A stretch of 64,000 bases of DNA from Vreelandella zhuhanensis (GTDB lineage Bacteria > Pseudomonadota > Gammaproteobacteria > Pseudomonadales > Halomonadaceae), in NCBI RefSeq assembly GCF_009793355.1, contig NZ_WTKP01000008.1, forward strand, positions 124,001-188,000, written 5' to 3'. The notes under the pieces were generated by a model. The model worked only from the letters and a program-made list of their open reading frames with translations, was not told the origin of the DNA and made no database searches. Within the stretch, counting starts at the first letter, position 1, and every line of letters begins with the position of its first letter. Position numbers and translations under genes: made by a program. Shown piece after piece: positions 55,943-64,000 of this stretch.

Positions 55943-56653
55943 ATGTTTAAAAAACTGGTCATTGCGACTGCCGTGTCGACTGCACTTGCTACAAACATGG
56001 CGGTTGCACAACAAGATAGCCGCAGCGATGGCTACGGTTACGATAATATGCAAAGAAATCAGCAAAGTTATCAATCAAGGGATAACCAGGATCGTCAGCA
56101 ATATCGTGACGAACGCTACGGCGGTGATTACGACCAAAGGGATCGCCAGCGCGCCCAGGGTTGGGAGGATCAACGCCGTCAATACCGAAGCGACAGCAAT
56201 GGCTATGATGATGATTACGGCCGAAGAGACCCGCAGCGTAGCCGGCTATGGGATGAGCAACAAGACCGTCAGCAATATCGGCGCGATAGCGATAGATATG
56301 ACCACGGGCAGAGATATCAGCAGGATCGCCGGTATGACCAGTCGCAAGGTCGCAATCAGGAAGATGCTCACATTTTCTTGCAGGGCTACATCGAGGGTAA
56401 GGAAGAAGGGCTTGAGCAAGGCCTGATAAGAGGTTACCGGCAGGGCTATATACAGGGACTGCAAGATGCCGCTCGCCAGAACGCAAGCGTTAATCAGCAA
56501 GGCGACACCAACCAGCGCAACAGGCTTGATACCGAAAACCAGACCCCGCCGTCCCCCGTGGGGACAGAAGGCACCGAAGGCCCAGCCGACATGCTGAGTC
56601 CGGAAGATCAAAACGACACGAATACCGACGACACGGATACTGAACAGGAGTAA
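55943..56653 (+). CDS. Exported D/R/Q-rich protein with Gly-spaced helical block
   Basis: A 236-residue protein with GGAGG upstream. The signal peptide is close to that of the upstream gene (MFKKL, STALAT). Residues 25-145 are rich in D, R, Q and Y in irregular repeats. Residues about 150-180 contain GYIEGKEEGLEQGLIRGYRQ, where glycine every four residues predicts an amphipathic helix, followed by QGYIQGLQDAARQ. The C-terminus is acidic and threonine/proline-rich. No known function. Probably a paralogue with shared ancestry to its neighbour. Confidence 0.65.
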   Translation: MFKKLVIATAVSTALATNMAVAQQDSRSDGYGYDNMQRNQQSYQSRDNQDRQQYRDERYGGDYDQRDRQRAQGWEDQRRQYRSDSNGYDDDYGRRDPQRSRLWDEQQDRQQYRRDSDRYDHGQRYQQDRRYDQSQGRNQEDAHIFLQGYIEGKEEGLEQGLIRGYRQGYIQGLQDAARQNASVNQQGDTNQRNRLDTENQTPPSPVGTEGTEGPADMLSPEDQNDTNTDDTDTEQE

Positions 56654-56682
56654 CCAAACTGTAATGGGTGCCGGGGTGAAAC

Positions 56683-56712
56683 AAAAGGTGCATGCTATCG
56701 ATGCACCTTTTT
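56683..56712. terminator. Terminator between DR/Q-rich gene and phnE-like gene
   Basis: AAAAGGTGCAT (56683-56693) pairs with ATGCACCTTTT (56701-56711) around a 7-nt loop, with a T-run after. It can end both the plus-strand gene and the convergent minus-strand permease gene, whose stop overlaps its edge. Confidence 0.8.
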
Positions 56713-58187
56713 CAGCAGTGCTTGCGGTTAATGCTGTGTCTCAGGCGCAGGTGCGCCCGCAGGCGGCGAGCGAGGATATCTACGCCGATGTTGAGCAAGG
56801 CGGTGATCAGGATCAGCAGCATGGCGCGGTCGAAGCGGATTTCCTGAATAGCGCTGTCGACGTAGAAACCCAGGGTGGCGATGCCCAGAATGCCGAGAAT
56901 CGCCGTTTCGCGCATGATGATTTCCCAGCGATAGAAAAGTAATCCCATGAAGGGCCCGTAGACCCGAGGAGCGATCTCATAGGCGTAACGGTTGATGCCC
57001 TTGGGTGCATCCTGGCGCAGCTGAATTGTGTTGCTGCGCCTGCCCACAAGATGGGCGATGATGCCGCCGTTATGCAGCGCCAGCGCCACCACGGCGGGCA
57101 GCATGGAAGGCCCCCACAGCTGCAGCAGGATGAATGCCAGCAGATATTCCGGGGTGGCACGCATCACCACCAGAATTACATGGCCGCAAGTTCCGCTGAG
57201 CTTTCCGGTGAAGTGGCGTGAAATCAATGGAAATAGCGCCATGGCGAGTATTCCGGTCAGCGCCAAGGCTATCTGGGTAAGCAGCAGGGTATTCCAGATG
57301 CCCGGCAGCGCTTGGTTGAGCATAAGCTCACCGAGCCAGGGTAGTAGACCCTCGATACCTTCACCCTGGCGAAGCGGGGCGGGAATGATGTCGTGAGTGA
57401 AGAAACGCGAGACGTTGCTCCACATGATGGGAAGACCTGTGCCCAGACAGAAGGGCGCTACGATCAGGTATAAGGGCAGCAACCGCGGGCGCACCCAGTA
57501 CCGCAGCGTACCGATCAGAAGGTAGAACAGAATCAGCAAGGCGCCGACGGTGTTGTAGTGGCCTTGGGCAAAAGCGCCCGCCAGGTGAAAACCGAGAGTG
57601 GGCATGCCGACGAAGCCGATCACCGCACTCGAACGCAGGCCGCATTCCAGGCGGTAAGACGTGTAGCTGGCCAGATGTGGCCAGGCTTGACTGATTCGGC
57701 TGTAAAGCAGTGCCGAGAACCGCCCGGCCCGATGGGGCAAGGTGCGGGCGGGCTCTGGGTCGGTCTCGTCGAGAATTTCCGCGTAAACCTTGGCGAAAAT
57801 ACCCGCATAGGGAATGGCGATGGCCAGTACCCCGGTAATGGGGTGCAGGCCGAAGCTCTGCAGAAAGATCAATGCCCAGAACAGCTCGTGAATCGCCCGG
57901 ATGAATGCGCAGAAGGTGCGCACCCAGAGATGTTGAAAGGCAAGCGCCAGCAGAAAGCCGGCGGCGGCACCCAGCCCCACCCCGACGAAGGCGAAGGCCA
58001 GGGTACGCAGGATCGCCTCGCCGAGAAAGTCGACGCGTGACAGGTCCGGCTGAACCAGACCCATGAAGAGTCGCCCAAGCGCCTGCCAGGGAGCGTGAGT
58101 GCTGATCTCGAAATCGCCCAGTGACAGGCATACCAGCGCGAGCGCTATCAGGCTCAGGCTGACACGTGCGGTCGGGGTCAAGGGCAT
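56712..58187 (-). CDS. Fused double PhnE-type ABC transporter permease
   Basis: An inner-membrane permease of 491 residues, about twice the normal PhnE length. Two similar halves are seen: one with ELFWALIFLQSFGLHPITGVLAIAIPYAG and one with EYLLAFILLQLWGPSMLPAVVALALHNGG, each corresponding to the coupling region of a PhnE unit. The first half ends with FVGMPTLGFHLAG and the second with ILGILGIATLGFYV. So a single chain likely replaces a permease dimer. TGATG overlap with the ATPase gene. Confidence 0.85.
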   Translation of the reverse strand: MPLTPTARVSLSLIALALVCLSLGDFEISTHAPWQALGRLFMGLVQPDLSRVDFLGEAILRTLAFAFVGVGLGAAAGFLLALAFQHLWVRTFCAFIRAIHELFWALIFLQSFGLHPITGVLAIAIPYAGIFAKVYAEILDETDPEPARTLPHRAGRFSALLYSRISQAWPHLASYTSYRLECGLRSSAVIGFVGMPTLGFHLAGAFAQGHYNTVGALLILFYLLIGTLRYWVRPRLLPLYLIVAPFCLGTGLPIMWSNVSRFFTHDIIPAPLRQGEGIEGLLPWLGELMLNQALPGIWNTLLLTQIALALTGILAMALFPLISRHFTGKLSGTCGHVILVVMRATPEYLLAFILLQLWGPSMLPAVVALALHNGGIIAHLVGRRSNTIQLRQDAPKGINRYAYEIAPRVYGPFMGLLFYRWEIIMRETAILGILGIATLGFYVDSAIQEIRFDRAMLLILITALLNIGVDILARRLRAHLRLRHSINRKHC

Positions 58188-58852
58188 CAGTAGAGCGGCA
58201 TGAGATCGGCAGTGGTCAGCGTTCGGCTGGGCGCATCCACGGCGATGACGCCATCCTGTATACCGACTACCCGGGTGCAAAAATGCAGTGCCAGGTCGAG
58301 GTCGTGCATGGCCAGCACCGACATCGAATAAGTCGCGAGTAATGCCCGGATGACGCTTTCCGCCTGAGGGCCGTCCAGCGCCGAGACGGGTTCGTCGGCC
58401 AGCAGTATCCTGCCCTGTTGATAGAGCACTCGGGCGGCGGCGACGCGCTGGCGCTGACCGCCGGAGAGTTCACCGCAGGGCGTCCAGCACTTTTCTGGAA
58501 TACCGAGCTGAGTGAGCAGAGCGTCGATCTCGGCAATATCACCTTTCAAGGGGTGGGCCAGGGTAAGCAGATTGCGCCACCAGGGGTGGCGGTCCAGACG
58601 TCCCATATAGACGTTGTGAAACACCGAAAGATTGGCGACCAGTCCCAGGTCCTGGGGCATCAGGGCCGCGTCTTGCGTATGCCAGTGATCGTACATTACC
58701 GCGAGCAGGCTCGACTTGCCGGCGCCGCTCTTGCCCACCAGCGCTAGATGTTCACCGGGTGCAAGGCTCAGATTCAAGGGGCCGAGCACGCGCACCTCGC
58801 CGTAGTCGGCGACAGCGTTTTTCAAGGCAAATATGGGCAAGGCAGTGGTCAT
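58187..58852 (-). CDS. PhnC-like ABC transporter ATPase
   Basis: A 221-residue ATP-binding subunit: Walker A GKSGAGKSS, signature LSGGQRQRVAAARVL, Walker B ILLADEPVSALDG, switch His in AMHDLD. The Q-loop region LMPQDLGLV is typical of PhnC-like importers. Its TGA-ATG junctions overlap with both neighbours by one base, so the order phnD, phnC, phnE-fusion is translated as a block. Confidence 0.88.
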   Translation of the reverse strand: MTTALPIFALKNAVADYGEVRVLGPLNLSLAPGEHLALVGKSGAGKSSLLAVMYDHWHTQDAALMPQDLGLVANLSVFHNVYMGRLDRHPWWRNLLTLAHPLKGDIAEIDALLTQLGIPEKCWTPCGELSGGQRQRVAAARVLYQQGRILLADEPVSALDGPQAESVIRALLATYSMSVLAMHDLDLALHFCTRVVGIQDGVIAVDAPSRTLTTADLMPLY

Positions 58853-59733
58853 CAGTCGAGCAGGTCGAGCTGACGAGCGACCTTGATCAGCTCCTGATAG
58901 TCGGCGTTTTCCGCAGGAATGAAGCCGCTGCGCGGGAAACTTGCCAGGAGTTCGGGATCGTCCATATCAATTAGCGTCCGTTGCAGGCGTTGAGTAAAAC
59001 CTTCGCCAAAGCGCGCATCGACGTCGCCACGTACCGTCCATTGATAGTCGGGGTAAGTGGGCGTTTCCCAGACCACCTGGACGCGATCCAGATCGACAGC
59101 GCCGCTTTCCACTTCATTTTCCCAGGCCTTGTAGCTGACCACGCCGACCTGATAGGCACCCGATTGCACCAGGGAAATAGTGCGGCTGTGGTTGCCGCTG
59201 AAGCCGACACGCTCGAAAAGTGCCTCGGGCGAGGCGCCCAGGTGCTCACGCAGGAAGTATTCGGGCATCAAACGGCCGGACGTCGAGCTTTGCGAGCCGA
59301 AGCTGAAGGTCACGTCGCGCAGCGCTTGCGGGGCGGTGTCTCCTTCGTGGGGCTCGATGCCAGTGGCATGGTTGGCGATGAAGTAGCTCTTGTATTCGGG
59401 GTCTTCAACGCCCTGGGCGATAGCGATGGAGCCGGGGACCATGCGGCGCGCCTGAACCCCGGTGAAGCCGCCGAACCAGGCGAGCTGTACCTGATTGTTG
59501 CGAAAGGCGGTGACAGAAGCGGCGTAGGAGGTGACCGGGATGAAGCGTACATCCACTTCGAGCGCTTCGGAAAGATAGTCAGCGACGCTCTGAAAGCGTT
59601 CCTGTAAACGGGTCTCGTCTTCGTCGGGAATGGCGGTGAACACCAAGGTATTGGCGACAGCCAAGGGGGTGGCTGCCAGCGTGAAGAGCGTGGCGAAGAG
59701 AGTGACAAGCGCCAATGCAAGCCGACGAGACAT
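58852..59733 (-). CDS. PhnD-like periplasmic substrate-binding protein
   Basis: A 293-residue exported binding protein; ATG 59733 and signal peptide about 1-27. After it IPDEDETRLQERFQSVADYLSE and VTAFRNNQVQLAWFGGFTGVQARR match the phosphonate/phosphite/oxyanion PhnD family; some close relatives are annotated as putative selenate transporters. Substrate cannot be assigned from sequence alone. First gene of a phnDC-phnE-like operon. Confidence 0.82.
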   Translation of the reverse strand: MSRRLALALVTLFATLFTLAATPLAVANTLVFTAIPDEDETRLQERFQSVADYLSEALEVDVRFIPVTSYAASVTAFRNNQVQLAWFGGFTGVQARRMVPGSIAIAQGVEDPEYKSYFIANHATGIEPHEGDTAPQALRDVTFSFGSQSSTSGRLMPEYFLREHLGASPEALFERVGFSGNHSRTISLVQSGAYQVGVVSYKAWENEVESGAVDLDRVQVVWETPTYPDYQWTVRGDVDARFGEGFTQRLQRTLIDMDDPELLASFPRSGFIPAENADYQELIKVARQLDLLD

Positions 59734-59933
59734 GAAGTGTCCTTGATGAAAGTGGGGTGGATTTTCCGGGCGAAGCATACCGCACCGCCTTGTCCCGTGC
59801 ATTGTCGTGCATAGCCATTATCGAAAGTGGTTCTTCGGCGGGGGTGTTTGCTTGAGGCGTTCAAGAGGCTAAGCTGGACTAGGTGGCTTGCTCATACCTT
59901 GATTTCGTCATTCCTCTTTAGAAGGAAAATTTC

Positions 59934-60248
59934 ATGTCTAAACAAGAACTTCCATCCGGTGCCGGCCAAGTGGCCGAGCAGTACCCTGATGTCTGGGACG
60001 CCTACGCAGCGTTGGGCAAGGCGTGTGCCGATACTGGCCCGCTGGATGAACGTACCCGCCGCCTGGTCAAACTGGCATTATCTGTGGGCGCAGGTTCTGA
60101 AGGCGCGGTGCATTCTCATGTGCGGCGCGGCCTGGAAGAAGGCGAGTCGCCGGAAGCTCTGAAACAGGTGGCCATATTGGCCATTCCCACCTTGGGGCTA
60201 CCTAGCGGTGTCGCCGCTCTGACCTGGATCGAGGATATCACTGACTAG
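59934..60248 (+). CDS. Carboxymuconolactone decarboxylase-like small protein
   Basis: A 104-residue all-helical protein; GACERTRRLV-like LDERTRRLVKLALSVGAG and HSHVRRGLEEGESPEAL match the CMD/AhpD fold. The redox CxxC of AhpD is absent: the cysteine ACADTG is single and the usual second cysteine position is replaced (AVHSHV). So a peroxidase role is doubtful. AGAAGGA precedes the ATG. Divergent from phnD and convergent with tetR, with overlapping stops in a hairpin. Confidence 0.8.
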   Translation: MSKQELPSGAGQVAEQYPDVWDAYAALGKACADTGPLDERTRRLVKLALSVGAGSEGAVHSHVRRGLEEGESPEALKQVAILAIPTLGLPSGVAALTWIEDITD

Positions 60249-60261
60249 AAATGCTAGTCAG
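60241..60261. other. Hairpin containing the stops of two convergent genes
   Basis: CTGACTAG (60241-60248), AAATG loop, CTAGTCAG (60254-60261). The two arms hold the TAG stops of the CMD-like gene and of the convergent TetR gene. No T-run on either side, so termination is uncertain. Confidence 0.5.
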
Positions 60262-60877
60262 GCGTGATAACAAACAGTCCGCGCATCAATGTCTCGACGA
60301 TAGCGTCACGCTCTTCGGCAAGCGAATATTGATCAATGTCTTGCAGCCAGTCGAAGCAGGCGCCGATCAGGAACATATGGAACTGGCGTCGGGCGCTGGT
60401 CGGGGACAGGCCAGCGCGCAGCGTGCCTTGCTGCTTGGCATCTTCGAAAAGCCGTTCCACCCGGGTTTGGGCATGCTGGGATAGTCGTGTGATGACGCTG
60501 ATCCGGGGGTGGTAGTCTTCAAGCTTTTCGCAGCGGTGAAAGACGATGGTGGAAACGCGTTGCAGTTGTCGATCGTCGTGCATCCTTTCCAAGGCGCCCA
60601 GGGCGATTTGCCGTAACCGCTCGGCAGGAAAAGCCGGTGCACCTTGCTCGGCCAGATCGACAATTTCATCGATGGGAATGCGCACGCGCTCCAGCAGGGC
60701 GTCGAACAGTGCCGCCTTGTCTTCGAAATGCCAGTAAATAGCCCCGCGCGTCACCCCGGCGGCCTGGGCAATGTGCGCCAAGGTAGTGCGTGATACGCCT
60801 TGAGCCAGAAAGGTGGCTTCGGCGGCATCGAGAATCGTCTCGCGTGTACGTTCGGCTTCTTCCTTCCTTCGAGTCAT
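60254..60877 (-). CDS. TetR/AcrR-family repressor
   Basis: A 207-residue regulator. The N-terminal helix-turn-helix is TTLAHIAQAAGVTRGAIYWHFEDKAALFDALL; the rest resembles AcrR/TtgR-type efflux repressors. It is divergent from an RND efflux operon with a 36-bp perfect palindrome between them (60951-60986), so it very likely represses that operon and itself. The ligand is unknown. Confidence 0.9.
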   Translation of the reverse strand: MTRRKEEAERTRETILDAAEATFLAQGVSRTTLAHIAQAAGVTRGAIYWHFEDKAALFDALLERVRIPIDEIVDLAEQGAPAFPAERLRQIALGALERMHDDRQLQRVSTIVFHRCEKLEDYHPRISVITRLSQHAQTRVERLFEDAKQQGTLRAGLSPTSARRQFHMFLIGACFDWLQDIDQYSLAEERDAIVETLMRGLFVITPD

Positions 60878-60950
60878 GACAGCTCCCGTTAAATTATCCC
60901 TATCTTGTCATCGACACATGGCAAAGTCGCCTCGTGGTGATTAGTATACC

Positions 60951-60986
60951 CACATTCACTGACATTCATGAATGTCAGTGAATGTG
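60951..60986. promoter_or_regulatory. 36-bp palindromic operator between tetR and RND genes
   Basis: CACATTCACTGACATTCA and its exact reverse complement abut with no spacer, giving a perfect 36-bp palindrome. It lies about 75 bp from the TetR start and 65 bp from the efflux start, where TtgR/AcrR-type operators are found. Nested ACATTCA/TGAATGT repeats suggest two dimers could bind. Confidence 0.75.
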
Positions 60987-61051
60987 CACTCACCCTAAAT
61001 GCGCTTGCTGTTTTCGATTGCTGAGCGTTCATTTCCCGAGGAGCTGTTACC

Positions 61052-62152
61052 GTGCCTGTCATCCGTATACGCCTGCTGTTGGGGGTTCTGGCTTTGCTGA
61101 CGTTGGCTGGCTGTGAAAAGTCGCAAACGCTTGAGCCCGCTTCAGCCCGGCCAGTCAAGCTGCTCACCCTGGACGATGCCGGCGCTGCATTGATGCGCCA
61201 CTTTCCGGCTCGTGTTGAAGCCTCCACCCGCAGCGATCTGTCGTTTCGCATGGCTGGCGAGCTGCTAGAACTCAATGTCGCGGCGGGCCAGCGAATCTCA
61301 GCCGGTGAGATGATTGCCCGTATCGACGATAGCAATGCGCGGAGCCAGCTCGAAAGCGCTCGTTCCAGCCTGGAGCTGGCCGAGGCGACTTTCGAGCGCA
61401 TGCGCTACACCCTGGAGCGGGGCGCTATCAGCCAGGTGCGTTTCGACGAGGCTAAAAGCCAATTGCGTGCGGCCCGTTCAGCCTTTGAGCAGGCCGATGA
61501 GCAGCTTGAGCATACCCGTTTGCGTGCTCCCTATGACGGTGTGATTGCTCGCGTTCCTGTTGATAACCGCCAAATGGTGCAGGTCAAGGAAACGGTGGCA
61601 GTGATCCAGCAGCCCGGCCAATTGGATGTGGTGTTTCACTTGCCGGAGCAGATCGTACGGCGAATAGTCCCCGCCAACGACAGCGCGCTTCCCTTTGGCA
61701 ACATGCTGGCTCATGAGGTGTATTTTTCGCAGGATGGCTCTGCCTACCTGGCGCAACTCAAGTCTTACACCACTCAGGCCGACGCCCAAAGTCTGGCCTA
61801 TGAAATCACGCTCACGTTGCCCCAGCCAGACGACATCACCTTGCTCGATGGAATGAGTGCCACCGTCCGGTTGGATTTGAGTGCCTGGATGCCTCAAGAC
61901 GTGACACCGGTGTGGCGGGTTCCCCCCGAGGCGGTGAGCTATGCGGGTGAAAACCCCGATCAGGCCCGCGTGTGGCGTTTTCAAAGCCCCGACAGCATCG
62001 AGTCGGTTCCGGTAGAAGTCGGCTCGCTGACCTCGGCCGGTCTCGAAGTCAGGGGGGAACTGGCGCCCGACGATCGCTTGGTGGCGGCGGGAGCGAGTCG
62101 CTTACGTGCCGAGATATCGGTCATCCCCTGGGAAAAGGAACAGGGTCTCTAG
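61052..62152 (+). CDS. RND efflux periplasmic adaptor (membrane fusion protein)
   Basis: A 366-residue MFP. N-terminal lipoprotein signal LALLTLAGC (Cys near 24). After the N-terminal beta-barrel part there is the HlyD-like lipoyl segment ELNVAAGQRISAGEMIARID, an alpha-helical hairpin (SARSSLELAEATFERMRYTLE, EAKSQLRAARSAFEQAD), and RAPYDGVIARVPVDNR. It ends TAG directly followed by the ATG of the transporter gene, so the two are coupled. Regulated by the TetR upstream. Confidence 0.93.
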   Translation: MPVIRIRLLLGVLALLTLAGCEKSQTLEPASARPVKLLTLDDAGAALMRHFPARVEASTRSDLSFRMAGELLELNVAAGQRISAGEMIARIDDSNARSQLESARSSLELAEATFERMRYTLERGAISQVRFDEAKSQLRAARSAFEQADEQLEHTRLRAPYDGVIARVPVDNRQMVQVKETVAVIQQPGQLDVVFHLPEQIVRRIVPANDSALPFGNMLAHEVYFSQDGSAYLAQLKSYTTQADAQSLAYEITLTLPQPDDITLLDGMSATVRLDLSAWMPQDVTPVWRVPPEAVSYAGENPDQARVWRFQSPDSIESVPVEVGSLTSAGLEVRGELAPDDRLVAAGASRLRAEISVIPWEKEQGL

Positions 62153-64000
62153 ATGGTCGATTATTTTCTACGCCATAAGGCGGTTAGCTGGTTGATGACC
62201 GTAGTGCTGTTAGTCGGCGGGACGCTGTCCTTTCTTGACATGGGCCAGCTCGAGTTTCCCGAGTTCACTATTCGCAACGCCTTGGTGACGACGGCGTATC
62301 CCGGCGCCACTCCCAAGGAAGTGGAGCAGGAGGTCACTTCCACGCTTGAAGAATCGATCCAGGGAATGCCCAGCATCAAGCGCATCAGCTCGATCAGTTC
62401 CGATGGTTTGTCGCAGATCACCATAGAGTTGCAAAGCACCGTGCAGGAGGATGAGCTCCAGCAGTTATGGGATTCATTGCGGCGCAAGGTGGAAGACGCC
62501 CAGCCTCGTTTGCCGCCGGGAGCGCGTCAATCGCACATAAACGATGACTTCGGCGATGTCTTCGGCTTGATGGTCAATCTCACCGGCGAAGGCTATGCGA
62601 TGGCCGACCTGGCGGATCATGCCGATTTTCTCAAGCGTGAGTTGGCGCTGGTCGATGGGGTGAAAAAGGTCTCGCTGGGAGGGGAGCATCCGGAACGCAT
62701 CTACGTCGAGGTCGATCGTGAACGCCTGAGCGCCTTGAATATTCCCCTTGCGCGCCTGCAACAATTACTCGATACCCAGAATGCCGTCGCTGATGCCGGC
62801 CACCTGAAGCAGAATGGACGCCGCTTTCTGGTTTCTCCCACGGGAAGTGCTGCCGATATCGAAGACTTGCGGGCATTGATCGTCAGTGAAGGCAATGGAG
62901 AGCTGGTCCGGCTGAGCGATATTGCCAAGGTTTACCGTGATCTGGCCGATCAACCGCAACAGCTGTATCGCGACATGGGCCGCCCGGCGCTGTCACTGGG
63001 GGTATCGTTCAAGAGCGGCGTGAATGTCGTCGATGTCGGGGAGCGTCTCGACCGGCGCCTGACCGAGCTCGAGGCCCGTACCCCGGTGGGCATGGAACTC
63101 AACGTGGTCTACGACCAGCCGCAGGTCGTCGACGATGCCGTCTCTGGTTTCTTGATCAGCCTGATCCAGGCGGTGGCCATCGTTATCGTGGTGCTGATGC
63201 TGTTCATGGGCTGGCGCAGCGGTATCCTGATGGGGTCGATTCTGCTGATTACCATCATCGGTACTTTCATGATGATGCGCATTCACGGCCTGCAGCTCGA
63301 AAAAATCTCTCTGGGGGCGCTGATCATCGCCTTGGGAATGCTGGTCGACAATGCCATTGTGGTGACCGAAGGCATGCTGGTGGGACTCAAGCGCGGCTTG
63401 ACGGTGCGTGAGGCCGCTCATCAGGTCGTCCGCCAGAATGCCTGGCCCCTGCTCGCGGCAACCTTGATTGCCGTGGCGGCATTCGCGCCTATCGGGCTTT
63501 CACCGGACACCACCGGCGAATTCATCGGCTCGCTGTTCTTCGTGCTGCTTTATTCGCTGCTGTTGAGTTGGGTGACGGCGCTGACCTTGACCCCGTTCTT
63601 CTTTGCAATGTTCTTTCGCAATGTCAGCGGGGGAGACGCGCAGCAGGACCCCTATCGTGGCGCGGTGTACCAGCTGTTTCGCCGCCTGATTACCCTCGGT
63701 ATCCGCCTGCGCTGGGTAACGTTGGTCATGGTAGGACTGGTGCTGATGAGCGCCGGCTATGGTTTCACCTTCGTCAAGGATGCCTTTTTCCCGGCCTCCA
63801 ATACGCCGATCTTCTTCGTCGATTACTGGATGCCGGAGGGTACCGATATCCTCGAGACCCAGCGGCGGATAAGTGAGCTCGAAGAGACGGTGATGGCGAT
63901 GGAAGGTATCGAGCATCTGACCACCGTGGTAGGCGGTGGTGCACAGCGCTTTACCCTGACCTATTCACCTGAAGAGCGTTATGCCAGCTATGCGCAACTG
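62153..64000 (+). CDS. RND efflux inner-membrane transporter, N-terminal part (cut by window edge)
   Basis: 616 codons are visible and the frame is open to the edge, so the gene continues. First transmembrane helix about 10-30, then the porter domain (RNALVTTAYPGATPKEVEQEVTS), and helices from about residue 330. The fourth-helix segment LIIALGMLVDNAIVVTEG has the VDNA variant in place of VDDA of AcrB, as in some RND branches. AcrB-like family; substrate unknown. No outer-membrane channel gene precedes it. Confidence 0.93.
   Translation, partial: MVDYFLRHKAVSWLMTVVLLVGGTLSFLDMGQLEFPEFTIRNALVTTAYPGATPKEVEQEVTSTLEESIQGMPSIKRISSISSDGLSQITIELQSTVQEDELQQLWDSLRRKVEDAQPRLPPGARQSHINDDFGDVFGLMVNLTGEGYAMADLADHADFLKRELALVDGVKKVSLGGEHPERIYVEVDRERLSALNIPLARLQQLLDTQNAVADAGHLKQNGRRFLVSPTGSAADIEDLRALIVSEGNGELVRLSDIAKVYRDLADQPQQLYRDMGRPALSLGVSFKSGVNVVDVGERLDRRLTELEARTPVGMELNVVYDQPQVVDDAVSGFLISLIQAVAIVIVVLMLFMGWRSGILMGSILLITIIGTFMMMRIHGLQLEKISLGALIIALGMLVDNAIVVTEGMLVGLKRGLTVREAAHQVVRQNAWPLLAATLIAVAAFAPIGLSPDTTGEFIGSLFFVLLYSLLLSWVTALTLTPFFFAMFFRNVSGGDAQQDPYRGAVYQLFRRLITLGIRLRWVTLVMVGLVLMSAGYGFTFVKDAFFPASNTPIFFVDYWMPEGTDILETQRRISELEETVMAMEGIEHLTTVVGGGAQRFTLTYSPEERYASYAQL

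Overview
The window reads as the denitrification region of a gamma-proteobacterium, most likely a Halomonas-like member of the Halomonadaceae. This rests on gene content, order resembling the Pseudomonas nir, nor and nar clusters, moderately high GC and overall protein style; no rRNA or housekeeping marker is present to fix the taxon. I see no tRNA, rRNA, insertion sequence, integrase or CRISPR array. Coding density is high and almost every gene has a recognisable family.

Layout, left to right. (1) 1-3603, minus strand: the N-terminal part of nosZ (cut by the window edge) and its partner nosR, preceded by a short repeat-built leader ORF coupled to nosR. (2) 3957-5505, minus: nirF and nirC, divergent from nirS-nirDLGH-nirJ-nirE-nirN (5855-13334, plus), which supply cytochrome cd1 nitrite reductase and its heme d1. 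(3) 13553-18484, plus: norC-norB, then norQ-norD and a small membrane protein. (4) 18481-20791, minus: norF, norE, an uncharacterised four-helix membrane protein, a cytochrome c5-like protein and the NO sensor nsrR. (5) 21199-28230: an anaerobic-growth and NO-defence block with hemN, ytfE/ric, ubiT, nrdG, ubiV, ubiU and hmp. (6) 28427-38908: a SirB-like membrane protein, an unknown periplasmic protein, four NarK-like transporters, a universal stress protein and the nitrate two-component system narX-narL. (7) 39163-50829, plus: narGHJI, a PpiC-type isomerase, moaB, moeA, a DNR-type Crp/Fnr regulator, a DGC-domain protein and moaA. (8) 50839-64000: flanking genes not obviously tied to denitrification (BON lipoprotein, very long AsmA-like protein, two small exported DR/Q-rich proteins, a PhnCDE-like ABC transporter, a carboxymuconolactone decarboxylase-like protein, and a TetR-controlled RND efflux system cut by the right edge).

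Together the genes carry nitrate to N2: NarK transporters bring in nitrate, NarGHI reduces it to nitrite, NirS makes NO, NorCB makes N2O and NosZ makes N2. NosDFYL and the C-terminal copper-A domain of NosZ would lie to the left. HemN and UbiTUV provide oxygen-independent heme and ubiquinone synthesis, and the moa/moe genes provide molybdenum cofactor. Three regulatory inputs can be read from DNA motifs: DNR/FNR-type boxes (TTGAT-N4-GTCAA) at nirC/nirS, norC and nosR; NsrR-type 23-bp palindromes at nosR, nirS, norC, hmp and nsrR itself; and NarL heptamers at nosR, narK, narX/narK4 and narG. The genes for all three regulators (dnr, nsrR, narXL) lie inside the window.

The most unusual items are the 25-codon nosR leader ORF made of four 15-bp tandem repeats; a 39-bp perfect palindrome between ytfE and ubiT; the uncharacterised membrane protein and cytochrome between nsrR and norEF; the DGC protein and dnr embedded in the molybdenum-cofactor operon; an exported protein made of nine exact-period 10-residue repeats; and a double-length fused PhnE-type permease. 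I found no clear evidence of a wholly new system; most of the window is a compact, well-integrated denitrification island.
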